This document shows, one piece after another, positions 1-10,640 of a stretch of DNA of 64,000 nt. The notes beneath the pieces were generated by a model that was not told the DNA's origin, made no database searches, and saw only the letters and a list, made by a program, of their open reading frames with translations. Each line of letters starts with the position of its first letter. The first letter of the stretch is position 1. The DNA comes from Prorocentrum cordatum (Eukaryota > Sar > Dinophyceae > Prorocentrales > Prorocentraceae): NCBI GenBank assembly GCA_963575745.1, contig CAUYUJ010001484.1, positions 16,001 to 80,000 of the forward strand, read 5' to 3'. Made by a program: the position numbers and the translations under genes.

Positions 1-190
1 CCCTTGGTCACGAAATCACACCACGGCCAAGCAAGCGCCGCGCCCCCGACAGCCGATCTACCGCTCCGCCTCGAGCGACGCCGCAGGCGCCGCGCCTCCA
101 AGGGACCCGCAACCACAGCACGCGACACAGTACCGCGGAGTCGGAGCGAGAGGAGGTGCCTAGGGCCCAGCGCTCGGGGGGGGAGTCCCA

Positions 191-458
191 TCTCCCTCTC
201 TCTCTCTCTCTCTTTCTCTCTCTCCCCCCCCATCTCTCTCCCTGAACCCCCTTTAATCCCCCGACTCCTCCTCCCCCGAACCGCCGCCCACAAATGTGGG
301 CCCCCAAGTGGGGCTGAACCGCCCGCCGCTCCACAAGTGTGGAGCATGTCCCCGCGAATGCCCACGGACAGATGGCAGGCGGTGGTGCCAAGTGGCATGT
401 ATGTGCCTCCCCCGCCTCCCCCTTTGAACTCTCTCTCTCTCTCTCTCTCGCTCGCTCT
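191..458. repeat. Two (CT)n microsatellites
   Basis: Runs of CT occupy about 191-241 and 429-458, separated by ordinary GC-rich sequence. Overlapping open frames on both strands through here encode Ser/Leu or Arg/Glu runs, which is what a dinucleotide repeat gives, so I call no gene in 1-1900. A C-rich CCCAC tract lies at about 1020-1085. Confidence 0.8.
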
Positions 459-1955
459 ATCTCACCACCCATCTCTCTCACTCTATATATCTACCCTTCT
501 ATCATCGATCACTCCCTCTTGATGGAGGTGGGCGAGGGGGGTGGGCGGGAATAGACGAGGGGGGTGGGATGAAACTGATAAGGGAGGATGTCATGGGAGA
601 GGAAAGGGGAGACTGAGAAGGAGGAGAAGGAGAGGAAGAGAAAGAGAGAGGGGGCTGCTGATTGCTATGCTACAAAGGGAGTCGGAGCGAGAGGACTCGG
701 CTATATGCTATATGGCTAGGGGCTAGACAACTCTTCTGGATTCGGCTCGACTGCAGTGCTTGGGCACCAACCGCGACCCCAGAGAAGCCAACTCCCTACC
801 TAGCCTAACTCAACGTCTAACCTGAGCTTACACTCAAAGCGCTGCCTAAGGAAAATAACATTTACTTGGCAGCTCACATTCCTGCTGCATAGAGTGCCAC
901 TGGCACCTCGCCACACCCTAGTGGGGCCCCTTAGACGGCGTGGCGAATGCGATTCGCTGTGTGGGCAAACGCTCCTGTGCACATGGGCTTGCCAATAACG
1001 TCGCTGCCTAAGGAGCCATCCCGCCCCCACCCACCCACCCCCCACCCCCCTCCCCCGCACCCCGCACACCCTCCCCACTCTCCACCCGCACCCACACGCC
1101 AACCCCGCCACCACCAGGCAACCCACCCACCTACGCCCTATAACGCACCACGAAAATCCTGGGGTGAGAGGCGGAATTGCAGTAGCAGTGATGTCTAATG
1201 TCTAATCGGAAGCCTCAATCCAATAGTCTATAACAAGAAACTCCAACCCATTGCGTCGCAAATGATGGCTAGCGGCTAGCTTTGGCTAGCTGGACACACA
1301 ATCCTCCAAGCCACTTGGCCAAATCTAAGGTTTGCATGCGCAGACCCCCTTATGAAGCCCTGCGGGCTTAAACGAATGAAGGATCGATGGCGGAGGATTG
1401 GGGGGCGAGGGTCGACGGGGAGGGGCCGAGGGGCGAGGGCCAAATGCGGGGAGGTGTGTAAGATCCACGGTCCAAGATCTTGCTGGGGCGCGCCGAGACG
1501 ACACGCAAGATCAGTTCTGGCGTTGAGCGTCAGGCTGCTCTGCTGGCGAGCCGCCGCTCGCAACTTGAGATAGGAGATAGGACAACGTCGGCGCATAACA
1601 AACGAACCCGAATGCATGCTGACCCGCCAGCCGCCAGCCGTCATATTCCCAATTTTGGGACGACGTGACGACGTCCTGGAACAGCAGATGCGCGCCATCT
1701 CTTATACAACATCCTGGTCTCTGGCCGCAGCGTGTAAGCAGATATACGAGTAGTCGTAACAGTAATTGTTGATGTTGATATGGCATATATCATGTATCCA
1801 TACTGTTATATAGATGTCGTTGCTTCCGTAGAAACAATAGTAGCATAGAAGCGTCGCCAACGCCGTGACAAACATCTAGCGCGCCTGCAGCCAGGTGCCA
1901 GGGAGAACGTCTTGTTCTTCAAAAGGTACACTCAGAGAACGGAGCATGCTGCCCC

Positions 1956-3059
1956 CTACTCTGCTGTTGCCGACGGCGCACCTGGCGGTGCGCGTCCAGG
2001 TGGCGGGTGCACCTGGTCGTCGCTGGAATCCGCGTGCTGGTTGCGCGGCGGAAGCGCGCCCGTGCTGGCCGAAAGCGAAAGTCCAGGAGGCACGGGGCGC
2101 GGGCGCCCCCTCATGCACATTCCCTGGACCACCGTGTCTAGATTCACAAGCTGCCTTTCAATGGCCGGCTGCCCATCGATTGACCTGCTGACGCGACTCT
2201 TGAGCTCCGTGACCTCGGCTGTCAGCAGCGTATTGCTTGTAATCATTGCCCCCAAAGCGCGCCTCAGATCCTCCATGCCGTTGGCTACACCGTCGAGGGA
2301 AGTCTTGAGCAACTCGATGTCACACTTGATGGCGTCGATGTAGTGCACAGTCTGACCGCTGGCGGTGTCCAAGTTCATCTCCACTGGGTCGATTGCATCG
2401 CTCTCAGGAGCAGGTTCTGCGCCGTCAGCTGCGGCGCCTCCTCCGTCAGCCTCACGCGCTGCGCCATCGGCGGCACCTGCTGCGCCACCTCCGTCTGAAC
2501 CACTGGGCGCGGCATCGTCACTACCTGCTGCAGCAGGTCCGTCGGCCCCGCCTGCTGCGTCATTATTGCGACCGACGCTTCCACGTGGTGCGTTCTTGCC
2601 CTTGCCCTTCCCGCGACCTCCCTGGCCGAGACCTCCGCTACCTTGAGCGGCCGCCCTGGCCCACTGGGTGCCGTTGTCCTGGGGTCCGAGGTCGTCGCTG
2701 GGAGGGCTGTCGTGGGAGCTCCTCCAATACCTATCGTTGATCTCCCTGCTGTCCCAATCTGCGTTTGGGCAATGCGGCCTCTGCCTGTACCCTGGCTCAT
2801 TGCACCCGTAACACCACCACCAACATTTCTGCCTGTGGGTCTTGTTGAGCAAATGTTCTGGCGACTGTAACCATGTATCGCACGGAATGCACTTCATGTG
2901 CCCTGCTACCATCCGCACGTACGGCGAGCCTCGACGGACTCCGTTGATCAAAATCGTCTCTGGCCAATGGCTCTCGTCCGCCATTGCGGCTTCTCGCCCT
3001 GGCAGGCGATAAGCGATGGGCGGCGCGCTGCTGAAAGCAAAGCACGCCCCGTGCTGCAA
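1956..3059 (-). CDS. Cys/His zinc-finger-like protein with coiled coil
   Basis: An open frame of 367 codons; the more natural start is the second Met (residue 26, MADESHWPE). C57-x2-C60-x8-H69-x5-H75 looks like a C2H2 finger. It is followed by a Trp run and C83-x2-C86 ... C97, which resembles a CCHC knuckle with Tyr where the His is expected. Residues about 130-215 are Gly/Ala/Asp-rich and low in complexity. About 225-300 form a heptad-like Leu/Val/Met helix that could oligomerise. The tail is Pro/Arg-rich. The order finger, disordered linker, coiled coil is compatible with a nucleic-acid-binding or Gag-like protein, but I do not recognise the family. It is the last of three minus-strand ORFs that run 5888-5025, 4322-3954, 3059-1956. 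Confidence 0.55.
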   Translation of the reverse strand: MQHGACFAFSSAPPIAYRLPGREAAMADESHWPETILINGVRRGSPYVRMVAGHMKCIPCDTWLQSPEHLLNKTHRQKCWWWCYGCNEPGYRQRPHCPNADWDSREINDRYWRSSHDSPPSDDLGPQDNGTQWARAAAQGSGGLGQGGRGKGKGKNAPRGSVGRNNDAAGGADGPAAAGSDDAAPSGSDGGGAAGAADGAAREADGGGAAADGAEPAPESDAIDPVEMNLDTASGQTVHYIDAIKCDIELLKTSLDGVANGMEDLRRALGAMITSNTLLTAEVTELKSRVSRSIDGQPAIERQLVNLDTVVQGMCMRGRPRPVPPGLSLSASTGALPPRNQHADSSDDQVHPPPGRAPPGAPSATAE

Positions 3060-3139
3060 TGTTTAAGCAGCAGTCTTGCAAGCGCAATGCTTGTGCCTCA
3101 GCGCCTGCAAGAAGAGGGTTGAGGGACTGCGACTGGTGG

Positions 3140-3560
3140 CGGTGGGTCCGAGGTCGCCCCACGACGGCACATGAGGCTCCCACGGAGGCCCCCAGACCCT
3201 AGCCAGCCCAATAAGGCCCCGAGACGGCAGCAGGGGCGCCCAAGGCGGCCCAAGACAGCCCCAAGATTGCATTGAGCGGTGCCCAGAAGGAATGATGCCA
3301 AAACATGTCGAGGCGTTCCCCCCGCGATGGTCTCAAGAGCCCCCCAGGGCCCAGGAGCCCCCGAGGCGTCCACAGGGGGCCGCACTATGAATCCAAAAAG
3401 CCCAACAAGAAGCGCCAAATGCCCAAGAGGCAACAAACAAATCCCAAAATGCCCTTCCCCCCAGCCCTTCAGAAACCCAGAAGCAACGAATCGCCCGCCA
3501 AGAAGCCTCTGAGATGCATCCCAAGAGCCTCTCATATGCATTCAAGAGGCCCAATGCCCC
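3140..3560. other. Gene-free purine/GCCC-rich spacer
   Basis: Degenerate short motifs of the CCCAAGA / GGCCCC type recur with no fixed period, a texture seen again at 16.95-17.6 kb. Open frames here are shadows without domain features. I see no gene, and this could be an upstream flank or intron-like spacer of the 367-codon ORF. Confidence 0.4.
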
Positions 3561-3953
3561 ATGCAGATAATATAACTTCCACGATGGCCGCGAGCACTCG
3601 CTTATTCTGGTGGTCTGCGGAATAGCGTAAGCCATGAAATTGATTAAAGTCTGCAGGCGGTGTTTCTCTCTCTCTCTCTCTTTTCCCATTCAGGCCAACT
3701 CCGACCAGATGCCTTTGAGAAGCTGTCCCAGGGTTGGTGTGGTCAGGCTTAGCTCGAACAACTCCCTAGTATATAGTCATATAATCAGTTCCTGCAGCAT
3801 TTCAAATGATGCTGATGCGCACGGTGCTGCGCCAGCACGGGGGCGCGGCCAAGGCGATAGCCAGCCTCACTTGGCGATGAAGTAGAGTGCGAGCAGCTCG
3901 ACGGTGGCCCTCCAGCGGGCTGAACTCTCATGAGACACTGCTACGATGGAAAT

Positions 3954-4322
3954 CTAGAATCTAGAATCCAGAAATAGCATTCGGGTGGTCGGGCTGGCAC
4001 TCTGAGTCGGGCTGGCACTCTGAGTCGGGCTGGCACTCTGAGTCTGGGAACTCGGGCTCTGAGTCTTGGAACTCGGGCTTGGTGCTCGCGTGCTTGGGCT
4101 CTCTGCATCTTCCTTCACTGCACCCTTCAACTCGCCGCATGCACTCGCCCCAATCTTCGCTCTGAGTTCGGCAACCTCCAACACGTACAGCCGCCACTTG
4201 GGCGGCATCGGGAAGTCAGGATTCTCAGCCTGCCACGTATCGTACATTTTCCATTGTCCGTCATTGTCCAACAACTCTTGCAGTCGCCGGCTGTCGGCAT
4301 CATCAGCAGATGCCATATGCAA
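3954..4322 (-). CDS. Small acidic/SP-repeat protein, unknown
   Basis: A 122-codon ORF. Residues 1-60 are charged and plausibly helical and carry Trp residues in the stretches QWKMYDTWQ and PKWRLYVLEV. The C-terminal half is a Ser/Pro/Gln low-complexity tail in which TQSASP is repeated three times. The DNA of that tail is three exact 18-bp units at 3991-4044 preceded by diverged ones. It lies between the 287- and 367-codon ORFs on the same strand. I do not recognise a family. A contiguous exon of a longer spliced gene is equally possible. Confidence 0.35.
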   Translation of the reverse strand: MHMASADDADSRRLQELLDNDGQWKMYDTWQAENPDFPMPPKWRLYVLEVAELRAKIGASACGELKGAVKEDAESPSTRAPSPSSKTQSPSSQTQSASPTQSASPTQSASPTTRMLFLDSRF

Positions 4323-4430
4323 TGATCAGTGGCGGGTTGCGGGGTGTACGTTGCGCCCAACTACAGTTCACAGAAATGGGATGCGCAAGGTTCGGCCAAA
4401 ACGCCAAAACTGCAATTGCGGAGATGGTGG

Positions 4431-4444
4431 TTTAGGGTTTAGGG
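4431..4444 (+). repeat. Short telomere-like TTTAGGG tract
   Basis: Two perfect TTTAGGG heptamers sit 26 bp before the edge of the duplicated 2-kb unit at 4471. TTTAGGG is the telomeric repeat reported for plants and dinoflagellates. Two units could be chance, but see the longer array near 19.92 kb. Confidence 0.45.
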
Positions 4445-5024
4445 CGCCCCCTCTTCCAACCTTATTCCAAGAGATGCCTTCCAAGATTGCTCAACACTCA
4501 GGGCAGACGGTGGCGGGCCAATACACAATACATCTCCCGAAATAGCCCCGAGAGGGGGCAACGTGATAGCGTGCAAGATTGCCCCAAGAGCTTCTTCCAG
4601 GCAGCCAATCATGGGCATCGTTTCTGGACGGGCTGGCACGCGAGGCGTTTCGGATGAATCATGCAAGATTGGAGGGTGGGTATACAATCCAGGAACATGG
4701 GGAACGGGTAGGCACGCAATCCAATCCGATTCAAGCACGCTGGGAAGACTCTTGACAACGGATTCAACATGCGGGGGCATGGGGTGGATTGGCACCCGAC
4801 GCAATGCAATGCAACCCAACGAGCTCATATCACGAGCGCGATGTAAGGATGCAAGGCCCTGGGCCAGCAAATCCGCAACGGACGTTCCAAAACAATGTAC
4901 TGGCCATGGGCGGGCCCACATGGCAGGATGCACGGGCCTTGCGATGGCCAGGGACGGGCCGAAACAGGCAATGATGCAAGGCTGCCAGCGGGCTTGTTTT
5001 GGGCGCGGCCGATCGCCTGGATGC

Positions 5025-5888
5025 CTAGAACGGCCCCTCGGGCTCGCTGTCTGAGAACGGCTCCCTCGTGGCTTCGCACGAAAGGATTGCTTGACCGCTG
5101 GCCGACTGCTTTGCTTCGGACCTGGCCAGAACTCGCGCTATCTTATCTGGATTGTACTCGCGATGCTGCTCTGCTGGGAGCTTCGGCCCAGCCTGCAACC
5201 ACGCAATGAGTTCACCGATGCAACGGCCCTGACCAGGATTAGTGAGGATTCGCTTACCTTTTGGTGACGTCGCACGCCGCTCGCGGCGGCACAAACCTCC
5301 ATGAAAGAAACACGTTGCTTCAAAGCGACCTCCGCGTTTAGGGTAATAAACGATCTTCCCTGGCGCACGTCCTGGCCCAATGTTCACAAGGAAAGATGTA
5401 ATCGTCAAAGGTCTCAATGGCGCCGCTGCTGGCGCGGCCGTTGCTGCCGCCGACGAGGTCGATGGCGCTGCTGGTGCTGGTGCCGCCGAAGAGGATTGCC
5501 CTGGTGGGACTGTCGTCGCTGCTGCTGGTGAGGCTGTCGCCGACGAGGTCGCTGGTGCTGCTGGTGCTGGTACTGTTGCCGCCGATGAGGAAGCTGCTGG
5601 TGCCGCCGAAGAGGATTGCCCTCGCGGGCTGTCGTCGCTGCTGCTGCTGCTCATGCTGCTCGATGAATTCGAAGGTGTGCCCTGTCGGGCTGCTGCCGTC
5701 TGGGATTGGTTGTCTGCCGTTGCTGTCTGGGCCGCGTTGTCAAATGAGACCCAGCGACCTTTCCACGTGTAGTAGCCTGATTTGTCCAGCGAACGCATGT
5801 TGATGTCGCCGTAGTGCCCCCACAAAGCAAAATCATCATCTGAGCTGGCTTCCTGTTGTTCTCGGTCAGCTTCTGGGCGTATCATCAA
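5025..5888 (-). CDS. C-x2-H-x3-C domain protein, family member A
   Basis: An ORF of 287 codons. Residues 20-48 hold a conserved segment (LWGHYGD, NMRSLDKSGY, GRWV). Residues 50-160 are a Ser/Ala/Pro linker that differs in repeat number from copy B. Residues 165-232 hold the conserved core: GPG-APGKI-YY, FEATCFFHGGLCRR with C193, H196 and C200, then TSPKGKR, NPGQGR, C223, and a GELIAWL helix. A conserved acidic tail contains SEAKQSASGQAIL and ends SEPEGPF. The Cys/His spacing could bind zinc, but one metal-site ligand is uncertain. Function unknown. Homologues lie at 24797-25678 and 12250-13111 on the same strand. The frame is intact and differences between copies look mostly conservative, which suggests selection on the protein. 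Confidence 0.65.
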   Translation of the reverse strand: MMIRPEADREQQEASSDDDFALWGHYGDINMRSLDKSGYYTWKGRWVSFDNAAQTATADNQSQTAAARQGTPSNSSSSMSSSSSDDSPRGQSSSAAPAASSSAATVPAPAAPATSSATASPAAATTVPPGQSSSAAPAPAAPSTSSAAATAAPAAAPLRPLTITSFLVNIGPGRAPGKIVYYPKRGGRFEATCFFHGGLCRRERRATSPKGKRILTNPGQGRCIGELIAWLQAGPKLPAEQHREYNPDKIARVLARSEAKQSASGQAILSCEATREPFSDSEPEGPF

Positions 5889-5920
5889 CGGGTTAGATAT
5901 CGGAAGCGCCTGTCATGACG

Positions 5921-6050
5921 GGCGTCGGGAAGGGCCCGTCGGGAAGGGCCGTCGGGAAGGGCCCGTCGGGAAGGGCCGTCGGGAAGGGCTCGGTCCAAAA
6001 CAGCAAATGACGGGAAAGGCCGTCGGAACAGGCCGTCGGGGAGGGTGACG
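5921..6050. repeat. GGGAAGGGCCCGTC minisatellite in unit A leader
   Basis: Short units of about 13-14 bp alternate GTCGGGAAGGGCC and a CCC-extended form immediately upstream (minus strand) of the 287-codon ORF. The same array with a different number of units precedes the homologous ORF at about 25715-25840, so it belongs to the duplicated unit and may be part of its leader or promoter. Confidence 0.7.
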
Positions 6051-6499
6051 GGGGACTGTCTGACCCCCCTGGCGCCCCCCCCCCTGGGGATGCTGGAACC
6101 AGCGCATCGCTCGAGACATCCTCACAATCAGCTGGGCGCGGTGATAGCGTAGGTGGCTACGCGCTACGCAACGCCCTGTTATGGTATTGTGTTGTGGCAT
6201 GCCATGGTATGCTACATCATTATACGGTGTTACGAAACGCTATGTTACATCATTATATGGTGCGCTGGTGGTATGATGTTCTACTGACCGTGCTATGCTG
6301 CGAATCGCTATCATGAGTCAGAAAAACGATCGATCAGAAAAATTGATTTTGAAAACTGGTTTTTGATAATTCCTAAAGCTTAAAACCTAAAGTATTTGTG
6401 GCGCATTTAAACATAAGTGTGCAAAGTTTATTCTGGGATCTGGGAGTATTTCTGAAATATTATCAACATTTCCTGGTTTTGCAGTGTGAGGCGTCTTTG

Positions 6500-7200
6500 T
6501 TTCATACAATCCTGGGAACTCCGTAGGGATGGTGGTGGGCCCGCTGGGAATTTTTAGGGATGGTACAAGCCATGCTGGGAACTCTACAAGTATTGTCAAG
6601 CGTCTAGCGTCTAGCGCCCAGGGCTTACAAAGATTTTTATCGGTATGGCAAAGGACCGACTACCTACTGGTAACTGGTAACTCTTTGGGGATGGTGCAGG
6701 ATCAACTGGGATCTGTATACGGGCGGTACTGGAGCTTTCCGGAACTCTTTATGGGCGGGGCGGGATTTACTGGAAGCTCTACATGGGCGGTACAGGACAA
6801 ACTAGGAACTCCGTAGGGGTGGTGCGGTGTATTGGACCTACAAAGGGCCCTGCATGAAAGGTACGGTGCCTAATCTCTAATCCTACTGATGCATCGGCGT
6901 TGCAAAGCCTGCTAGGTGCTAGGTGCTAGGTGCTAGGTGCTAGGAGCTAGGATCTGAGAACCTCTATGTCGACGCGCACCTGCCCCAAGCCATAAGGCGG
7001 CGAGGCCAGGGGGCCACGGAGCTCAAGACCTAAAACCCAATACCTAAGGCCTAAGGCCTAAGGACAAACGGCCCTTGGGCCACATGACTTCAAGGCCCTG
7101 GGGCCCTGGGCCCATGCAACATTACGAGCCTGAGGCCCCCGATCCGAAGGCCCCGAAACCACGACGTCTGAAACAATGCGCGCCCTTGCGCCTTAAGACC
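6500..7200. other. Gene-free region with degenerate short repeats
   Basis: A loose repeat built on TGGGAACTC(C/T)...GGGATGGTG(C/G) of about 45-50 bp runs through 6500-6850. A GCTAGGTGCTAGGT array lies at about 6908-6950, and CCTAAGG units near 7040-7060. No open frame has protein-like composition. Confidence 0.5.
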
Positions 7201-7430
7201 ATGGCGGATCTTGGACTTGAGATATTTAGATAATAGTTTTTCATGTTTTGTTCGTAAGTGATTTAGTTCTATGAATCTTATTTTTTTTTTTTATGTTGAG
7301 TTTTTTTGACTTTTTTTGTTTTATTTATAAATCTCATAGTTGATTCTTTGTCATATTTACATGTCATATAAGTGGTTTATATCACTTATGGTCATTATCG
7401 TTTTTTTTTTTTACTAATGGATTGTTGGGC
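7200..7430. other. AT-rich island with T runs
   Basis: Nearly all A/T with several T runs of 7-11, in contrast to GC-rich flanks. I see no gene. It could be a matrix-attachment-like or older inserted sequence. Up to 8.94 kb the rest is short CTAGC(G/A) motifs without a convincing ORF. Confidence 0.45.
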
Positions 7431-8949
7431 AAGTGAATCCCCCGCAACGGCAAGTGGCCACATGCCTCGCCAACATGGCGCCGACTGGAGCAACTCCATG
7501 TCGGGTGGCCGAGCGAGCTCCCGCTATGACGGGTGACCGACTAGAGACTAGAGACTGGAGGCTCTGGGCTCAGGGCTCGGGGCTAGGCGGCTAGGCGGGG
7601 CGCCAAGCGATTGGGGGCTGCTGGATTTAGCACTAAGCGGCTAAGTCTTATGTATTAATTGTTAGGTTCCCACCTGCGGGCTGTTGATTGTTATTTGTGA
7701 GCTTACGGCTCACGTGTTCGACCCAATTGTCAAAGCGCCTTGGTTCGCGCACTTAATATGAACAAATGCATCCGCCTTGGGTGGGTGCTGCGGCAAATTC
7801 GAAGCGCGGGCGTCTGACACCGTTGATGCCGCGCCTCTGATATCGCCACCCCCGATTGCAGATAGCGCGGAACAGCGAGCGCGACGACGGTCTCAGCGCG
7901 GGCGGGGTAACGGGCTCTTGCCGCCCCACCCCCTTCGGCAATGCGCCGCCCTGCGTTTCGGGCCCTGGCTCCCAGGCACCTGGCCACATGGCGCAACCTG
8001 GCGCGACTGCTCGCCAGCGGCCAGCGCTGACTACAGGCTACAGGCAACAAGATACAAACATGATTGTGCTTAACACTTAACACCAAGCGTTCACGGCAAG
8101 TGCAACGCGCGTCGCGCCGCGCTGGCGGGTGCGCGGCTCCTCGTTTACTCTGACGTTTGGCATGTGGCTTCCAGATCTAGCATCTAGCATCCAGCATCCA
8201 GCATCTAGCAATCTAGCAGTGAGCGTCTAGCGCCTAGCGGTCTAGCGTCTAGCTATATAGCTTGGCGCCCAATGGATTGCAGCCGATGGACCCACATGGT
8301 CGCAGTGATATCTGCGAAGTAGACGGCCCGAAGGCCTCGAGTGTTCGGGCCCGCGGTTATGGTCTGGGGTCTACGATCCAGGGTCTAAGGGGCAAGTGTC
8401 TAGGACCTAAAACCGAAGAGGCGCATTGCTTATAACGGGCGCTGGCGGCTCATGAACCGATGTTCACCTTGCCAGAAGGTCCGATGACCTGTGGGCCGAG
8501 AGCCATTGGTCAGGGTGGCAAAGCGCCATGCGCGCGTCGCTGGAGGGCGCGGTGCAATTGCCCGAGTGACTCGGCGCGCAATTATGTAGCGCCTGCGGAC
8601 CCAAATGCCAGCGCGCACTGGTCTCTGAGTATAGACTATCCGACTATCCGACAGCAGTGCTGTCAACGGCAAACGGTCACCAGATAAGGTTTGGCGGTTT
8701 GGCCGTCCGTTTTTGTAGCGCGATATGTTTAAATTGCAATTATTTTGTTTTTTGAAATGCGCACTATGGGGCTCGCATGGGCCCTAGCCCCAGACCGTCT
8801 GGCGCACGTCAATGCAACATCATTTTTTGATGAAAAAAACAAGCGGCGATATTTTTCCCGAACGGGGGGGGGTGGGGGGGTACTTAGCGCGCGCGGCGAC
8901 GCTCGCTGCATGCGTATATGTAAACATGTTAACATGGCAGCATGCTGAT

Positions 8950-10335
8950 AAGAGTATGTCTGATTATTTTTTGACTATTTTCAGACTATTTTTGGAGTAT
9001 TTTTTCGAGTATTTTCAGACTATTTTGGGAGTATTTTTCGACTATTTTCAGACTATGTTCGGACTATTTTCTGACTATGTTTAGACTATCTTTCGACTAT
9101 GTTTGGGCGCATTGGCCGTTGCCGCATTCGTGCATTGGCTTGCGCCCATCGCGCATGTGTTTGCGTGATGTCCCGACGGTGTCGACGCGCGGAGCGTTGC
9201 GACATCAACGATTGCGCCCGAAACCGCGGGGCCGACGCGATGCGCGCCATGCCCTTCACGGACGCGGCGCGAGCGGGTGATGAGGGGACCGCCGCCACCC
9301 TCCAAGAAAATTCGCGGGGCGGATCGGAGAACGATTTTCGGCGGAGTATTTTTGAACTATTTTCGGACTATTTTTGGACTATTTAAATAGTCCAAAAATA
9401 CTCCAAAAATAGTCTGAGCAAAAACGGTGGTGGAGCACAATGGTGGCGACCCCCAACCCGCGGGCTCGCGCCGCGGACCAGATGGTCACGAACACCATTC
9501 CCGCATTCCCCCGCACCCTTCCTCCTCCTCATCCTCCCCCGCACCTCTTCCTTATCATGCACCTGCCTCTTGGCCTCTTCCTTGTCCCACCCCCTCCTCC
9601 GCCTCCTCACCCCCAGGGTGAGTGGGCCCGCAGGGGGCCCTCAGGATGCCCCATTGAGGAGGCCCTCAGGAGGCCCTCAGGCCTCAGGATGCCCTCAGGG
9701 TGCTCCCAGGATGCCGTCAGGATGCCACCTGAGGAGACTCTCAGGAGGCACTCAGGAGGCTCTCAGGAAGCATTCAGGGTGCACCCTGAGGGTGCCCTCA
9801 GGAGGCCTTCAGGATGCCCTCAGGACGCTCTCAGAAAGCCCTCAGGGTGCCCCCCTGAGGAGGCCCTCAGGAGGCCCTCAGGATGCCCTCAGGACGCTCT
9901 CAGGAAGCCCTCAGGGTGCCCCCCTGAGGAGGCCCTCAGGAGGCCCTCAGGATGCCCTCAGGTGGCTCTCAGGAAGCCCTCAGGATGCCTCTTCTCGAGT
10001 CCTATCGCCTAGTGCCTAGTGCTCAGTCACAGCACAGATCCCACCATATCACTTAGCACACCCCGCGGTTTCGGGCGCAATCGTTGGTGTCGCAACGCTC
10101 CGCGCGTCGACACCGTCGGGACATCACGCAAACGCGCCAATGCGCGAATGCGGCAACGACCAATGCGCCCAAACATAGTCGAAAGATAGTCTAAACATAG
10201 TCAGAAAATAGTCTGAAACATACTCCAAAAATAGTCTGAAAATAATCACAAAATAGTCCAAAAATAGTCTGGAAATAGTCAAAAAATAGTCAAACAATAC
10301 TCCACAGCTACTCCAACAATATTCCGATAGGCCAT
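8950..10335. mobile_element. Fold-back element with long terminal inverted repeats
   Basis: The left arm at about 8950-9231 reads as the reverse complement of about 10061-10335. Unique landmarks pair: CCCGAAACCGCGGGG ending at 9231 with CCCCGCGGTTTCGGG starting at 10061, and the TTTGGGCGCATTGG region of each arm. The outer part of both arms is an AT-rich array built on GACTATTTT(C/T)(A/G)GA. The 830-bp interior contains a 28-bp perfect palindrome at 9371-9398 made of the same motif and a CCCTCAGGA array. No transposase is visible, so it is a non-autonomous or fold-back type element. Confidence 0.75.
9640..9990. repeat. CCCTCAGGA-based tandem array
   Basis: Units of about 11 bp (CCCTCAGGATG, CCCTCAGGAGG, GCTCTCAGGAA) are grouped into a higher-order repeat of roughly 66 bp that is clearest at 9840-9970. 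The plus-strand open frames encoding Pro/Ser/Cys/Glu repeats are by-products of this array. It lies inside the fold-back element. Confidence 0.75.
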
Positions 10336-10640
10336 GCGTATCGCGAAGCGATTGCAACGAATCTGCCATGCGTATCGCAAAGCGATGGCAAGTAATGAGA
10401 GCATGAGGCCTCACGGCGCATGGCATCCGACCGATGCGTGCCCGACTGTTCTTAGTTAGATGCATCGGCGTTCCCCTGGCGCCCCGACTGGCCTCGCGCT
10501 CCTAAGCGCCGTCTTTGGGTTTGCAGTTTGCACTGCAGTAGCGTTTTTATCGATTGGACACGCCGTTCATAGCATATCAATGCATATCATACCACATAGC
10601 ATCGCATAGCGTTGCATAGCATAGAACTTTGATATATCGC
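10336..10640. other. Gene-free, CATAGCA-rich spacer
   Basis: Short CATATCA/CATAGCA motifs recur around 10560-10680. I see no gene. Confidence 0.4.

Larger units (their letters stand above)
4471..6487 (-). repeat. 2-kb dispersed unit, copy A
   Basis: This segment is colinear and highly similar to 24250-26262 in the same orientation. Shared parts, in minus-strand order, are an AT-rich leader, a GGGAAGGGCCCGTC-type minisatellite, a 287/293-codon gene and a 3' flank of about 550 bp. The similarity starts at GAGATG(C/G)CTTCCAAG and fades near TTTTGCAG. One gene per unit, direct orientation, and a sharp junction to unrelated DNA suggest a mobile or segmentally duplicated unit. I saw no clear terminal repeats or target-site duplication. 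Confidence 0.75.

Noticed and set aside
4-522. 172-codon plus-strand ORF and its 157-codon antisense
   Set aside because: Both run through (CT)n microsatellites, lack an ATG start, and are compositionally driven.
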